NCBI RefSeq assembly: GCF_018336935.1
Contig: NZ_CP068771.1
Location: forward strand, 1,054,001-1,118,000
Direction of reading: 5' to 3'
Source of the DNA: Serratia plymuthica
GTDB taxonomy: Bacteria > Pseudomonadota > Gammaproteobacteria > Enterobacterales > Enterobacteriaceae
Length of the DNA: 64,000 nucleotides
Numbering within the stretch: the stretch's first letter is position 1; each line of letters opens with the position of its first letter. The position numbers were made by a program, and so were the translations under genes. The notes beneath the pieces were generated by a model. It ran no database searches and was not told the DNA's origin. It saw only the letters and a list, made by a program, of their open reading frames with translations. This document shows positions 40,392-49,710 of this stretch, piece after piece.

Positions 40392-40964
40392 TTAGCCTTT
40401 CATCCAGGCCTGCGAACGGGTGATTTCCGCCAGGTTTTGCAAGATATCCAGGCTTTGCTGGTGTATCTCCTCGCTCGCTGCGGCGCACAAATCCTGCAAT
40501 ACGGTGACCTGAAAACCGGCATCGTGCGCCTGTCGCGCAGTGCTTTCAATTGCCAGCGGGGTGCTGACGCCCCCCAGCAACAGGTGATGGCAACGATGCT
40601 GCTGCAACCAGGCTAACAAATTGTTACCGGCAAAGGCGGAAACGGCATGCTTTTCGAATTGAAAATCCACCGGCAATACCTGTAACGCCTTGTCCCATTG
40701 GCAACCGGGGCTGCTCAAACGCAGGGCGCCTATCTGTTTAAGGTGGTTGAACAAGGGAGAGTGGGGAGGGATATCGTGATAATCGTCGGCAAACCCCACG
40801 CGTACCCAAATCACCGGAATTTTGCGTACGCGCGCGTAGGCCGCGGCAGCGTTGGTGTTGGCAATCAGGTTATGCGCCACCACCTGTTCACGGCAGTGAT
40901 TCGCGCGCCCCTTGGGGCCAATCAGATCCTCAATCAGATCGATAATAATCAGTGCAGCGGACAT
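40392..40964 (-). CDS. Isochorismatase-like hydrolase homologue lacking the catalytic cysteine
   Basis: 190 residues with the isochorismatase fold. Asp9 (LIIIDLIEDL) and Lys105 (QFEKHAVSAF) of the usual Asp-Lys-Cys triad are present, as is the cis-peptide-like GGVST segment, but the position of the Cys in the common GVxTxxCVxxTAR motif is Ala138 (GGVSTPLAIESTARQA). Amidases and nicotinamidases need that Cys; true isochorismate hydrolases do without. There are no siderophore genes next to it, so the reaction is unclear. Confidence 0.82.
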   Translation of the reverse strand: MSAALIIIDLIEDLIGPKGRANHCREQVVAHNLIANTNAAAAYARVRKIPVIWVRVGFADDYHDIPPHSPLFNHLKQIGALRLSSPGCQWDKALQVLPVDFQFEKHAVSAFAGNNLLAWLQQHRCHHLLLGGVSTPLAIESTARQAHDAGFQVTVLQDLCAAASEEIHQQSLDILQNLAEITRSQAWMKG

Positions 40965-41095
40965 GGCCTCTCCAAAAATGAATCCCTCATCCCCTTATGA
41001 TAAAAGGCCCACTGCGATGTGTTGCGGAGGAAGTGTTGCCGGATATGTCGTCGGAGGAGTGCCGGGGCCGCCCCTCCGCAGGATAATCCGGGATA

Positions 41096-42568
41096 TCAGG
41101 CCAACCGATCGTGCTGATAGCGGTAACCGTCGCCGTCGGGCAAAAAGCTCAGGCGGTGAGTAATGCACTGTGGCGCGTCTTCCGCATGGTGGGAAACAAA
41201 CAGCAACTGGGTGGTGCCCTGGCCGATCAGCACGTCGATAAAGCGGCGCACCAACTGGCGATTGAGCGGATCCAGGCCTTGCAGCGGTTCGTCGAGGATC
41301 AGCAATGTCGGATGCTTGACCAGCGCACGGGCAATCAACGCCAGCCGTTGTTGACCCCAGGACAAACTGTGAAACGGCATATCGCCGCGTGAACCGCCCA
41401 ACCCCAATAGCGCCAACCATTGGTCGGCCAACTGCCGCTGCCGGTCAGACACGGCCTGATAGATGCCGATGGAGTCGAAAAAGCCGGACAGGATCACGTT
41501 GCGTACGTTCGAGCTGACGCGATAGTCCAGATGCAGGCTGCTGCTGACGTAGCCGATATGGCGCTTGATGTCCCAGATGGTTTCTCCGCTGCCGCGACGG
41601 CGGCCGAACAGGGTAAGATCGTTGCTGTAGCCCTGTGGGTGATCGCCGGTGATCAGGCTGAGCAGGGTAGATTTACCGGCACCGTTCGGGCCGACGATTT
41701 GCCAGTGCTCACCGGGATTGACCTGCCAGTCGAGATGATTAAGGATGGGGCGATCGTTGTAACTGACCACGCCGTCACGCAGCATGATTAACGGTTGATC
41801 CGCCGGCAAGGTGGGTTTCTGGGCCGGATCCTCGGTTTCCGGCAGCGCCAGGCCATGCAGATTTTCGCTGTGCGCCAATTGCGCCACCAGCGCGTCCGCC
41901 ATCACCTGTTGGCGCGAGCCCTGGCTTGCCAGAGTGCAATCCGCCAGCACCCCCACCTGCCGGATAAAGTCCGGCACCTCGTCAAAACGGTTGAGCACCA
42001 GCACCAGGGTGTAACCCTGTTCGGAGAGAGAGCTCAGCAGCGCAGCCAATTGCGCGCGGGAATTCACGTCCAGGCCGTCGAAGGGTTCATCCAGGATCAG
42101 CAAGTCGGGCTGCGGCATTAATGCCCGGCACAGCAAGGTCTTGCGTGTTTCGCCCGTGGAAAGGTACTTGAAACGACGCGTCAGCAGCGGAGTGATGCCG
42201 AACTGTGCGGCCAGTTGCGCGCAGCGCTCCGGGTCTTTCACTTCTTCTTGAATGATTTCCGCCGCGGTGCGGCCGGTGTCTTCTTCGCCGGGGCTGAGCA
42301 GGTCGGTATTGTTGCGTTGCCATTCGTCGCTGACCAGTTTTTGCAACTGCTCGAAGGAGATGCGCACCTGGCGGCTGAAATCGCTGCGACGTTCGCCACT
42401 CAGCAACACCAGCTCATCGGCCAGCGCACGCGCCAGGGCGGATTTTCCGCTGCCGTTGGCGCCGACAAAGGCCCAGCTGTCGCCAGACTGAATCTCCAGC
42501 GCATCCAGCGTCAGGGTTCGGGTATCGCTTAAGCGAAATGAACCTTGCGAAATGTGCAACGATGACAT
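41096..42568 (-). CDS. modF: ABC ATPase-like protein ModF (PhrA)
   Basis: Cytoplasmic protein of 490 residues with two fused ABC ATPase domains: Walker A GANGSGKSALA (about 37) and GPNGAGKSTLL (about 291), Walker B LLILDEPFDGLD and LLILDEPLQGLD. Its role in molybdate metabolism is not firmly established; in E. coli it lies directly after modE as here. modE is 90 bases upstream with a terminator-like hairpin between. Confidence 0.94.
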   Translation of the reverse strand: MSSLHISQGSFRLSDTRTLTLDALEIQSGDSWAFVGANGSGKSALARALADELVLLSGERRSDFSRQVRISFEQLQKLVSDEWQRNNTDLLSPGEEDTGRTAAEIIQEEVKDPERCAQLAAQFGITPLLTRRFKYLSTGETRKTLLCRALMPQPDLLILDEPFDGLDVNSRAQLAALLSSLSEQGYTLVLVLNRFDEVPDFIRQVGVLADCTLASQGSRQQVMADALVAQLAHSENLHGLALPETEDPAQKPTLPADQPLIMLRDGVVSYNDRPILNHLDWQVNPGEHWQIVGPNGAGKSTLLSLITGDHPQGYSNDLTLFGRRRGSGETIWDIKRHIGYVSSSLHLDYRVSSNVRNVILSGFFDSIGIYQAVSDRQRQLADQWLALLGLGGSRGDMPFHSLSWGQQRLALIARALVKHPTLLILDEPLQGLDPLNRQLVRRFIDVLIGQGTTQLLFVSHHAEDAPQCITHRLSFLPDGDGYRYQHDRLA

Positions 42569-42637
42569 TACCTATTCCTTATTGTGCAATTATTTGATTT
42601 AGAAATAGGCGTATTGCCGTATGAAGTCAATCGGCAA

Positions 42638-42660
42638 AAACGCAACGTTACGTTGCGTTT
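42638..42660 (-). terminator. Terminator/attenuator at the end of modE
   Basis: AAACGCAACG-TTA-CGTTGCGTTT, a perfect 10-base-pair stem overlapping the modE stop codon, followed on the minus strand by five T. It may limit readthrough into modF. Confidence 0.7.
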
Positions 42661-43450
42661 AACACAACGTGGCGACAATCACCCGATCGGCGTTAAACAG
42701 GGCGTGTACCGCGCTGCCGGGCTGCAGTTTAAGCTGCTGCAGTTCCTGGTTGGCCACCGTGGCGCACAGGGTTTCGCCGCCAGTCAGCGTCACCAGCACT
42801 TCGCTGTGATCGGCGCCTGGCTGGATGCTGGCCACCACGCCCGCCAGCGCATTGTCCGCCGCCCCGGCGAGGGCCGGATCGCTATTCAGTTTCACCCATG
42901 GCGCTTTAATCAGCGCCAACACTTCCTTGCCGGGGGCGAGCTGCAACCGGTCGGCGCTCTGTTGGGTAAGGGCCGCGCTGAGACGGGTTTTGCCATCGCT
43001 CAGTAAAATCTCCAGATGCTGCTGCACCTGCCGATGGTCGCGCTCGATGACGGTGCCGAAGAACTGATTACGCGCGCTGGTTTGCAGCGAAAAGCGTGAA
43101 ATTGCCGCCAGCAGGCTGTCGAGCGGCAGGTTGTCTTGCTGCAATACGTCGAAGGCCTTTTGCTGGATTTGGCCCAGCAGATCGTAAAGCTGGATCAGCC
43201 GTTCACCGTAGTGAGTGACCTGAGCGCCGCCGCCGCCTTTGCCGCCGGTGGCGCGTTCCACCACCGTTTGTTCCGCCAGTTGGTTCATTTCATTGATGGC
43301 GTCCCAGGCACTTTTATAGCTGATGCCCGCCAGTTTGGCGCCCTGGCTGATGGAGCCGGTGTGCCGGACCTGCTTGAGCAGCGCGATGCGGCGTGGATCG
43401 GCGAACAGTTTCTGCTGGAGTTTTAGGGTAAGGAGGATTTCGGCCTGCAT
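42659..43450 (-). CDS. modE: Molybdate-responsive transcriptional regulator ModE
   Basis: Represses modABC when bound to molybdate. 263 residues from MQAEILLTLKLQQKLFADPR: N-terminal winged HTH (GSISQGAKLAGISYKSAWDA, about 32-51), then two TOBE/Mop ligand-binding domains (about 125-260, including SARNQFFGTV). The upstream in-frame extension to 43516 is not conserved. Divergent from acrZ-modABC. Confidence 0.96.
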   Translation of the reverse strand: MQAEILLTLKLQQKLFADPRRIALLKQVRHTGSISQGAKLAGISYKSAWDAINEMNQLAEQTVVERATGGKGGGGAQVTHYGERLIQLYDLLGQIQQKAFDVLQQDNLPLDSLLAAISRFSLQTSARNQFFGTVIERDHRQVQQHLEILLSDGKTRLSAALTQQSADRLQLAPGKEVLALIKAPWVKLNSDPALAGAADNALAGVVASIQPGADHSEVLVTLTGGETLCATVANQELQQLKLQPGSAVHALFNADRVIVATLC

Positions 43451-43640
43451 AACGCGTCCTGTCGGCTGCAAAAGCCTTATTGTCGCCGATTTGCCGGCAA
43501 AGCGCCAAAATGGCACGTTTGGCCGGTTACAAATTTCACCCGATGTTTAAAATAGCTGCGTTTTAGCGGCTATTTTGGTTTAAAATAGCGCTACGTAGCG
43601 GTGTCAATTACCGCTCAATGGGCAGTTAAGTGAGGCTACC

Positions 43641-43790
43641 ATGTTGGAATTATTAAAAAGTTTGCTGTTCGCTGTGGTAATGGTGCCGGTGGTCATGGCG
43701 ATCATCCTCGGCCTGATCTACGGTTTGGCGGAAGTGTTCAACATTTTCTCCAAAGTGGGCCGCTCGAAAGAAAACCGCACTCAGCACTGA
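43641..43790 (+). CDS. acrZ: AcrAB-TolC efflux pump accessory protein AcrZ
   Basis: 49-residue single-span membrane protein, [20 protein letters not shown] and the tail [19 protein letters not shown], nearly identical to E. coli AcrZ in the membrane part. It binds AcrB and alters its substrate range. It lies between modE and modA as in E. coli. An inverted AAATAGC/GCTATTT pair at about 43550-43575 marks the promoter area. Confidence 0.94.
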   Translation: MLELLKSLLFAVVMVPVVMAIILGLIYGLAEVFNIFSKVGRSKENRTQH

Positions 43791-43893
43791 TCGTCACCCA
43801 TTTCCCTCTCAATGCCCGCCGGCGCCGTTCGGCGGGTGTTTCTCAAGATATGTCCTCCCCTGCCGATAAACCGCATGACAAGCTTCTGCGCAA

Positions 43894-43917
43894 CGTTATA
43901 TTATTTTTTATATAACG
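43894..43917. promoter_or_regulatory. ModE operator upstream of modA
   Basis: CGTTATAT-N8-ATATAACG is a perfect palindrome and a close match to the ModE site. It lies 37 bases before the modA start, where repression by molybdate-bound ModE would be expected. Confidence 0.88.
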
Positions 43918-43953
43918 AAGGGCAATATTACACATTAATTTGCGGAGAACACC

Positions 43954-44727
43954 ATGAAACAGCAATGGACGAAATGGATCGGCGGTATTGTATTGGCATC
44001 AGGTATGGTCATGCAGGCGTCTGCGGCAGAGAAAATTACCGTTTTTGCAGCGGCATCGCTGACTAACGCGCTGCAGGATATCGCGACCCAGTATCAGAAA
44101 GGCAAGGATGTGCAGGTGGTTCCTTCATTCGCCTCGTCTTCTACGCTGGCACGCCAGATTGAACAGGGCGCTCCGGCCGATCTGTTTATTTCCGCCGATC
44201 AGCAGTGGATGGACTACGCCATCGACAAACAGCAGATGGTCAAAGAGACTCGGTATACGCTGTTGGGCAACGAACTGGTCCTGATCGCCGCCAAAGACGG
44301 CAAGCAGGGTAACGTTACGCTTAACAAACAGACCGACTGGGCGAAGCTGTTGAACGGCGGCCGCCTGGCGGTGGGCGATCCGGACCACGTACCGGCGGGG
44401 ATCTACGCCAAAGAAGCGTTGCAGAATCTCGGCGTTTGGGCCGCGCTGGAGCCTAAACTGGCGCGGGCCAACAACGTACGCAGCGCAATGGCGCTGGTGG
44501 AGCGCGGCGAGGCGCCGTTGGGCATTGTGTATGGCTCGGATGCGGTGGCCAGTGATAAAGTCAGCGTGGTGGGCATCTTCCCGGAAGACAGCCACAAACC
44601 GGTCGAATACCCGATGGCGGTGGTTAAAGGCCATCAGACACCGGCCGTCAGCGCTTTTTATAACTACCTGAAAAGCCCGGAAGCGGCGGCTATTTTTCAC
44701 CATTATGGATTCTCCCCGCGTAAATGA
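43954..44727 (+). CDS. modA: Molybdate ABC transporter periplasmic binding protein
   Basis: Captures molybdate or tungstate in the periplasm for ModBC. 257 residues; signal peptide to about residue 24 (MQASA-AEKITVFAAASL), ligand-binding Ser in FAAASLTNAL and FASSSTLARQ. GGAG precedes the ATG; the stop overlaps modB by four bases. Confidence 0.97.
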   Translation: MKQQWTKWIGGIVLASGMVMQASAAEKITVFAAASLTNALQDIATQYQKGKDVQVVPSFASSSTLARQIEQGAPADLFISADQQWMDYAIDKQQMVKETRYTLLGNELVLIAAKDGKQGNVTLNKQTDWAKLLNGGRLAVGDPDHVPAGIYAKEALQNLGVWAALEPKLARANNVRSAMALVERGEAPLGIVYGSDAVASDKVSVVGIFPEDSHKPVEYPMAVVKGHQTPAVSAFYNYLKSPEAAAIFHHYGFSPRK

Positions 44728-45413
44728 TTCTGAGTGAGTACGAGTGGCAGGCCGTTGAACTGAGCCTGAAAGTGTCCGCCGTGGCGGTAGTTTGCAGCTT
44801 GCCTTTCGGCATTCTGATGGCCTGGATCCTGGTGCGCTGCCGCTTCCCCGGCAAATCGCTGCTGGATAGTCTTATCCACCTGCCGCTGGTGCTGCCGCCG
44901 GTGGTGGTCGGCTATATATTGCTGATCGCCATGGGGCGGCGCGGGGTGATTGGCGAATGGCTGTATGACTGGTTCGGTTTCAGTTTCAGCTTTAGCTGGC
45001 GCGGTGCGGCGTTGGCGTCCGCCGTGGTGGCGTTTCCGCTGATGGTGCGTGCCATCCGTCTGGCGTTGGAGGCGGTGGATACCCGCCTCGAACAGGCCGC
45101 CCGCACTCTGGGCGCCAGCCCGTGGCGGGTGTTTTTCACCATTACGCTGCCGCTGTCACTGCCTGGGGTCATCGTCGGCGTGGTGCTGGGTTTTGCCCGT
45201 TCGTTGGGGGAGTTCGGCGCTACCATTACCTTTGTGTCCAATATTCCCGGCGAAACGCGCACCATTCCGCTGGCGATGTATACCCTGATTGAAACGCCGG
45301 GAGCGGAAGCCGCCGCCGCGCGCCTGTGCATAATTGCCATAGTGTTGTCGCTGGTTTCACTGATGGTTTCCGAGTGGCTGGCCCGCTGGGGCCGCAAACG
45401 TATGGGTATCTAA
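44724..45413 (+). CDS. modB: Molybdate ABC transporter permease
   Basis: Inner-membrane channel, 229 residues and about five spans, with the ATPase-coupling motif EQAARTLGASPWRVFFTITL. Starts in the modA stop (ATGA) and ends immediately before the modC ATG. Confidence 0.97.
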   Translation: MILSEYEWQAVELSLKVSAVAVVCSLPFGILMAWILVRCRFPGKSLLDSLIHLPLVLPPVVVGYILLIAMGRRGVIGEWLYDWFGFSFSFSWRGAALASAVVAFPLMVRAIRLALEAVDTRLEQAARTLGASPWRVFFTITLPLSLPGVIVGVVLGFARSLGEFGATITFVSNIPGETRTIPLAMYTLIETPGAEAAAARLCIIAIVLSLVSLMVSEWLARWGRKRMGI

Positions 45414-46481
45414 ATGCTGGAGCTGGATTTTTCCCAACGCCTTGGCGATCTCAACCTCAACGTGCGTGCGGATCTGCCCGCTCAGGGCATTACCGCCATT
45501 TTTGGCCTGTCCGGCGCCGGTAAAACCTCACTAATCAACGCCATCGGCGGCCTGACGCGTTTGCAGCAGGGGCGCATAGCGCTCAATGGCCGCACGCTGG
45601 TGGACACCGCCAGTGGCCTGTGTCTGCCGCCGGAAAAACGCCGCATCGGCTACGTGTTTCAGGACGCGCGCCTGTTCCCGCATTACCGGGTGCGCGGCAA
45701 CCTGCAATACGGCATGGCGGCCGGCATGCGCGCGCAATTCGACGGTATCGTTGAACTGTTGGGTATCGGCCCCTTGCTCAACCGCCTGCCGTTGACCTTG
45801 TCCGGCGGTGAAAAACAGCGGGTGGCGATTGGTCGCGCCTTGCTGACCGCCCCGGAACTGCTGTTGATGGACGAACCGCTGGCGTCGTTGGATCTGCCGC
45901 GCAAGCGCGAACTGCTGCCCTACCTGGAGCGGCTGGCGCAGGACGTCAATATCCCGATCCTCTACGTCAGCCACAGCATGGATGAAATCCTGCGCCTGGC
46001 GGAACAGGTGATGGTGCTGGATAACGGCCAGGTGCGGGCATTCGGCGGGCTGGAAGAGGTTTGGGCCAGCAGCGCGCTGCGGCCCTGGCTACAGCGCGAA
46101 GATCAAAGCAGCGTGTTGCGCGTCAGCGTGATCGAGCATCATTCTCGTTATGCCATGACCGCGCTGGCGCTGGGCGATCAACGCCTGTGGGTCAGCGGTG
46201 TCGATGCTCCACTGGGGGCGCAACTGCGTATCCGCATCAACGCCGCCGACGTGTCGCTGGTCTTGCAGCCGCCGGTTAACAGCAGCATTCGCAACGTCTT
46301 GCCGGCCAGGGTGACCGAGTGTCTGGAAGTCGACGGGCAGGTGGAAGTGAAGCTGGCGGTGGGGGAAAGCGTGTTGTGGGCGCGCATTACGCCGTGGGCG
46401 CGTGACGAGCTGGCGATCAGACCGGGGCAGTGGCTGTACGCGCAGGTGAAAAGCGTGTCGATCAGTCGCGAGGCGCGCTGA
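45414..46481 (+). CDS. modC: Molybdate ABC transporter ATP-binding protein
   Basis: ATPase of the molybdate importer, 355 residues. Walker [17 protein letters not shown], signature [16 protein letters not shown], Walker [13 protein letters not shown], and a C-terminal Mop/TOBE domain (about 290-352, [12 protein letters not shown]) that binds molybdate and can inhibit transport. Confidence 0.97.
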   Translation: MLELDFSQRLGDLNLNVRADLPAQGITAIFGLSGAGKTSLINAIGGLTRLQQGRIALNGRTLVDTASGLCLPPEKRRIGYVFQDARLFPHYRVRGNLQYGMAAGMRAQFDGIVELLGIGPLLNRLPLTLSGGEKQRVAIGRALLTAPELLLMDEPLASLDLPRKRELLPYLERLAQDVNIPILYVSHSMDEILRLAEQVMVLDNGQVRAFGGLEEVWASSALRPWLQREDQSSVLRVSVIEHHSRYAMTALALGDQRLWVSGVDAPLGAQLRIRINAADVSLVLQPPVNSSIRNVLPARVTECLEVDGQVEVKLAVGESVLWARITPWARDELAIRPGQWLYAQVKSVSISREAR

Positions 46482-46486
46482 ATACG

Positions 46487-46506
46487 GCCCTCCCGCAGGG
46501 GAGGGC
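46487..46506. terminator. Hairpin between modC and ybhA
   Basis: GCCCTCCC-GCAG-GGGAGGGC, 8 base pairs, between the convergent genes. Without a T-run it is only a probable terminator. Confidence 0.5.
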
Positions 46507-46513
46507 GAGGGGG

Positions 46514-47338
46514 TTACCGGCCCAGCACCCGCGTGCGGATCACGTCGGCGATGCCTGGCTGCAGGTGATCGGCGATCACCAGATCGGCGCGCTGTTTGAT
46601 AGCGTCATCGGCGTTGCCCATGGCTACGCCCAGACCGGCCGCTTCCAGCATGCTGAGATCGTTGTAGTTATCCCCGAAGGCCACCACTTGATCCATGCTC
46701 AGCCCCTGAGACTCGACCCACTGTTGCAGGCGTTTGCCCTTGCTGTTGCCGCCTTTGGCGATATCGACCTGATCGTGCCATGACCATTCACACGCCAGCC
46801 CCAGCTCTTTTTCCACCGTTTCGGCAAAGCTGCGCAGCGCGGGAATATCGTCGTGCGAGGTCGCGAACTTCCAGATCGACTGCACCTCGTCCACCGCCTG
46901 AACCAGGCTGTCGACGTGAAGCAGCGTCGGGCGTTGCGCCGGGGGCAGGGTTTCCGTCCAGGCCAGCGAGCGGGTGATGTGGCCGCTGGTGTCCTGATAC
47001 AGCATGGCGTCGTCTACGTACATCAGGCCGTGAATGCCGCTTTGTTTCAGCATTTGCAGCACCAACCTGGCCTGCTCTTTTGGCAGCGGATCGGCAGCCA
47101 GCACCTTTTTCTGCTGGAAGTCATACAAATAGGTGCCGTTGCAGCAGATCGCCGGCGTGTCTATTTCCAGCGCCTGGTAGAACGGGTGGATCGCCACGTG
47201 ATGGCGACCGGTGGCCACCACCACTTTGATACCGGCGGCGCGTGCTTCAGCCAGGGCTGCCAGCGACTGCGGCAAAATGCGTTTTTGGTTGTCCAGCAGG
47301 GTGCCGTCCAGATCGAGGGCAATGACGCGGTAGCTCAT
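46514..47338 (-). CDS. ybhA: HAD-family sugar/pyridoxal phosphatase YbhA
   Basis: Cof-type haloacid-dehalogenase phosphatase, 274 residues, MSYRVIALDLDGTLLDNQ with the catalytic aspartates, VVVATGRHH, and VVAFGDNYNDLSML. The E. coli enzyme acts on pyridoxal 5'-phosphate and some sugar phosphates. The ATG at 47338 is preferred to an earlier frame start because the extension is not conserved. Confidence 0.94.
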   Translation of the reverse strand: MSYRVIALDLDGTLLDNQKRILPQSLAALAEARAAGIKVVVATGRHHVAIHPFYQALEIDTPAICCNGTYLYDFQQKKVLAADPLPKEQARLVLQMLKQSGIHGLMYVDDAMLYQDTSGHITRSLAWTETLPPAQRPTLLHVDSLVQAVDEVQSIWKFATSHDDIPALRSFAETVEKELGLACEWSWHDQVDIAKGGNSKGKRLQQWVESQGLSMDQVVAFGDNYNDLSMLEAAGLGVAMGNADDAIKQRADLVIADHLQPGIADVIRTRVLGR

Positions 47339-47516
47339 AGGGATCTCATTATCGTTAGCAACAAAACTAACCCGATGGTACACCGGATAAGCGATGGATA
47401 AAACCGCACATATTTCATCTGCAACCCGGGGTTGTTATGTCACCGATGTGAGGTAAGCTAAGGGAAACCGAAAAACCTGAAACCGGTTTCTCTTTTACTC
47501 TCTTCAAGGAGAACAC

Positions 47517-48512
47517 ATGAAGCAAATCGTTTATGTCGCCAGCCCGGAAAGCCAGCAAATCCACGTGTGGCAGTTAAATGACACCGGCGCACTGGATCTG
47601 CTGCAGACCGTCGACGTACCGGGCCAGGTACAACCGATGGCGATCCACCCGGATAAAACGCACCTCTACGTTGGCGTGCGCCCGGCCTTCGGGATCGTCA
47701 GCTACCGCATTGAGGCGGACGGCAAGCTGCAACAGGCCGGCATGGCACCGCTGCCGGGCAGCCCGACCCATATTTCCACCGATTTGCAGGGCCGCTATCT
47801 GTTCTCCGCGTCTTACAGCGGCAACTGCGCCAGCGTCAGCCCGATCGGCCATGACGGCGTGGTAGTGGCGCCCCTTCAGCAGATCGACGGTTTAACCGCG
47901 CCGCACTCGGCCAATATCGACCCGACCAATCAGCTGCTGCTGGTTCCCTGCCTGAAAGAAGATCGCATCCGCCTGTTCAACCTGAGTCTGGAAGGCAAAC
48001 TGACGCCGCACGCGCAGGACGCGGTGGCTACCGCAACCGGCGCCGGCCCGCGTCATATGGCGTTCCATCACAATGACAACTATGCCTACTGCGTGAACGA
48101 GCTGGACGGCACAGTAGACGTGTTCGTCATCACTGAAAACGGCAGCAAATACACCCTGACGCAGACGGTGAACATCATGCCGGACGATTTCGACGGCACC
48201 CGCTGGGCGGCGGATATCCACATCACGCCGAATGGCCGCTTCCTGTACACCAGCGACCGCACCGCCAGCATCCTGACGATTTTCAGAGTGTCCGAAGACG
48301 GCAGCACCCTGTCGCCGGTCGGCCATCATCCGATCGAAGAGCAGCCACGCGGTTTCAATATCGACCACAGCGGCCGCTTCGTGATTGCCGCAGGTCAGAA
48401 ATCCGATCATATCGGCGTCTATGAAATCGACCAGACCAACGGCAAATTGACCACGTTGGCGCGTTATCCGGTAGGTAAAGGCCCGATGTGGGTCAGCGTA
48501 TTAGCCAGGTAA
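47517..48512 (+). CDS. pgl: 6-phosphogluconolactonase
   Basis: Hydrolyses 6-phosphogluconolactone in the oxidative pentose phosphate pathway. 331 residues, equal to E. coli Pgl, seven-bladed propeller type, [20 protein letters not shown]. Motifs [10 protein letters not shown] and [10 protein letters not shown] typical of this lactonase. AAGGAG precedes the ATG. Confidence 0.97.
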   Translation: MKQIVYVASPESQQIHVWQLNDTGALDLLQTVDVPGQVQPMAIHPDKTHLYVGVRPAFGIVSYRIEADGKLQQAGMAPLPGSPTHISTDLQGRYLFSASYSGNCASVSPIGHDGVVVAPLQQIDGLTAPHSANIDPTNQLLLVPCLKEDRIRLFNLSLEGKLTPHAQDAVATATGAGPRHMAFHHNDNYAYCVNELDGTVDVFVITENGSKYTLTQTVNIMPDDFDGTRWAADIHITPNGRFLYTSDRTASILTIFRVSEDGSTLSPVGHHPIEEQPRGFNIDHSGRFVIAAGQKSDHIGVYEIDQTNGKLTTLARYPVGKGPMWVSVLAR

Positions 48513-48519
48513 ACAGTAG

Positions 48520-48539
48520 GGGGCGAATACATTCGCCCC
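48520..48539 (+). terminator. Hairpin after pgl
   Basis: GGGGCGAAT and ATTCGCCCC pair with a minimal loop eight bases after the pgl stop. No clear T-run. The remaining bases to 48656 contain further short GC stems and no ORF. Confidence 0.5.
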
Positions 48540-48656
48540 GATTAAAGCGGGCGCGGCATGCAGCGCCCCTCGGTGCGCCAGGCCCGGGTATCTCGGGCTA
48601 AAAAACGACTTTTGTCATCAAACGCAGGCTCGGAAGAGCTTTTTATTTGCCAAAAA

Positions 48657-49139
48657 TCAGCTGTACGTCACCGTCAGCGTGGCGCTGCCGAGGCTGTGGA
48701 AGTGCACGTTAAAGCCGACCAGCGCGCCGCTGGAACCTTCATCCACCTCAATGCTCTCCACATCCAATGCATGAATCGTGAAGTGATAGCGATGGCTTTC
48801 ACCCTGTGGGGGCGCCGCGCCGCCGTAGCCGGCTGAGCCGAAATCGGTGCGGGTCTGGATGGCGCCGAGCGGCAGGCCGCCTTTGCCGGAGCCTGCGCCC
48901 TGAGGCAGTTCGCGCGTCTGCGCCGGGATATTGGCCACCACCCAGTGCCACCAGCCGGAGCCGGTCGGGGCATCGGGATCGTACACCGAAATCACGAAAC
49001 TTTTGGTGCCCTCCGGCACGCCATCCCAGGCCAGGTGCGGCGACAGGTTCTCGCCCTGATAGCCCATGCCGTTAAACACCTGGCGCTCCGGCATTTTCGC
49101 GCCGTCTTGCAGATCGTTGCTGTACAAACGAAAGTTCAT
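48657..49139 (-). CDS. ybhB: YbhB/YbcL-family Raf kinase inhibitor-like (PEBP) protein
   Basis: 160 residues with the PEBP fold motifs DPDAPTGSGWWHWVV and the YGGAAPPQGESHRYHF segment. Bacterial members are cytoplasmic and their ligand and function are unresolved. The ATG at 49139 (MNFRLYSND) aligns with E. coli and has GGAG upstream; the longer frame is not supported. Confidence 0.93.
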   Translation of the reverse strand: MNFRLYSNDLQDGAKMPERQVFNGMGYQGENLSPHLAWDGVPEGTKSFVISVYDPDAPTGSGWWHWVVANIPAQTRELPQGAGSGKGGLPLGAIQTRTDFGSAGYGGAAPPQGESHRYHFTIHALDVESIEVDEGSSGALVGFNVHFHSLGSATLTVTYS

Positions 49140-49304
49140 GATGACTCCATTGGTCGGTAAAAGCGGAATGCCTAAGCCAGAGCTTTTTGGCGCGATAACA
49201 CAAGCGTCATTGCATCTCGCCAGCGGCTTCACCTATGAGTTACCATAGTTAACGCCGAAGCTACATATGCGACATCAATAATTCACAGATCGATAAAAGC
49301 AATC

Positions 49305-49706
49305 ATGATTTCATTCAAAAAACGCACGCCGTGGTTTGGCTGGCTGCGCCGCTGGGCCAAGGGCATCAAGCGCGACATCTATGCACTGTGGCTGGCGGCC
49401 CGCGATCGGCGCACGCCCTGGTACGCCAAACTGGTAGCCCTGCTGGTGGCGGGTTATGCGGTGTCGCCTATCGATTTGATTCCGGACTTTATTCCGGTGT
49501 TGGGCTATCTGGACGACGTGATCATCGTGCCGTTGGGCATCATGCTGGCGGTGCGCCTGATCCCCAGGCCGCTGATGGCGGAACTGCGGGAGAAGGCGCA
49601 ACGGCGTATCGATAATCCCACCGGCCGCATGGCGGCGGTGATGATCATTTTATTGTGGGTGTTGTGTCTGGTGTTGCTGGCCCGCTATCTGGACCAGCAC
49701 TGGTAA
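49305..49706 (+). CDS. YkvA family (DUF1232) membrane protein
   Basis: 133 residues with the family signature [20 protein letters not shown] (about 52-71) and a C-terminal membrane span ([18 protein letters not shown]). A basic N-terminus suggests the rest is cytoplasmic. The function is unknown. It stands alone between ybhB and bioA and converges on bioA with only four bases between the stops. Confidence 0.88.
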   Translation: MISFKKRTPWFGWLRRWAKGIKRDIYALWLAARDRRTPWYAKLVALLVAGYAVSPIDLIPDFIPVLGYLDDVIIVPLGIMLAVRLIPRPLMAELREKAQRRIDNPTGRMAAVMIILLWVLCLVLLARYLDQHW

Positions 49707-49710
49707 GCCG

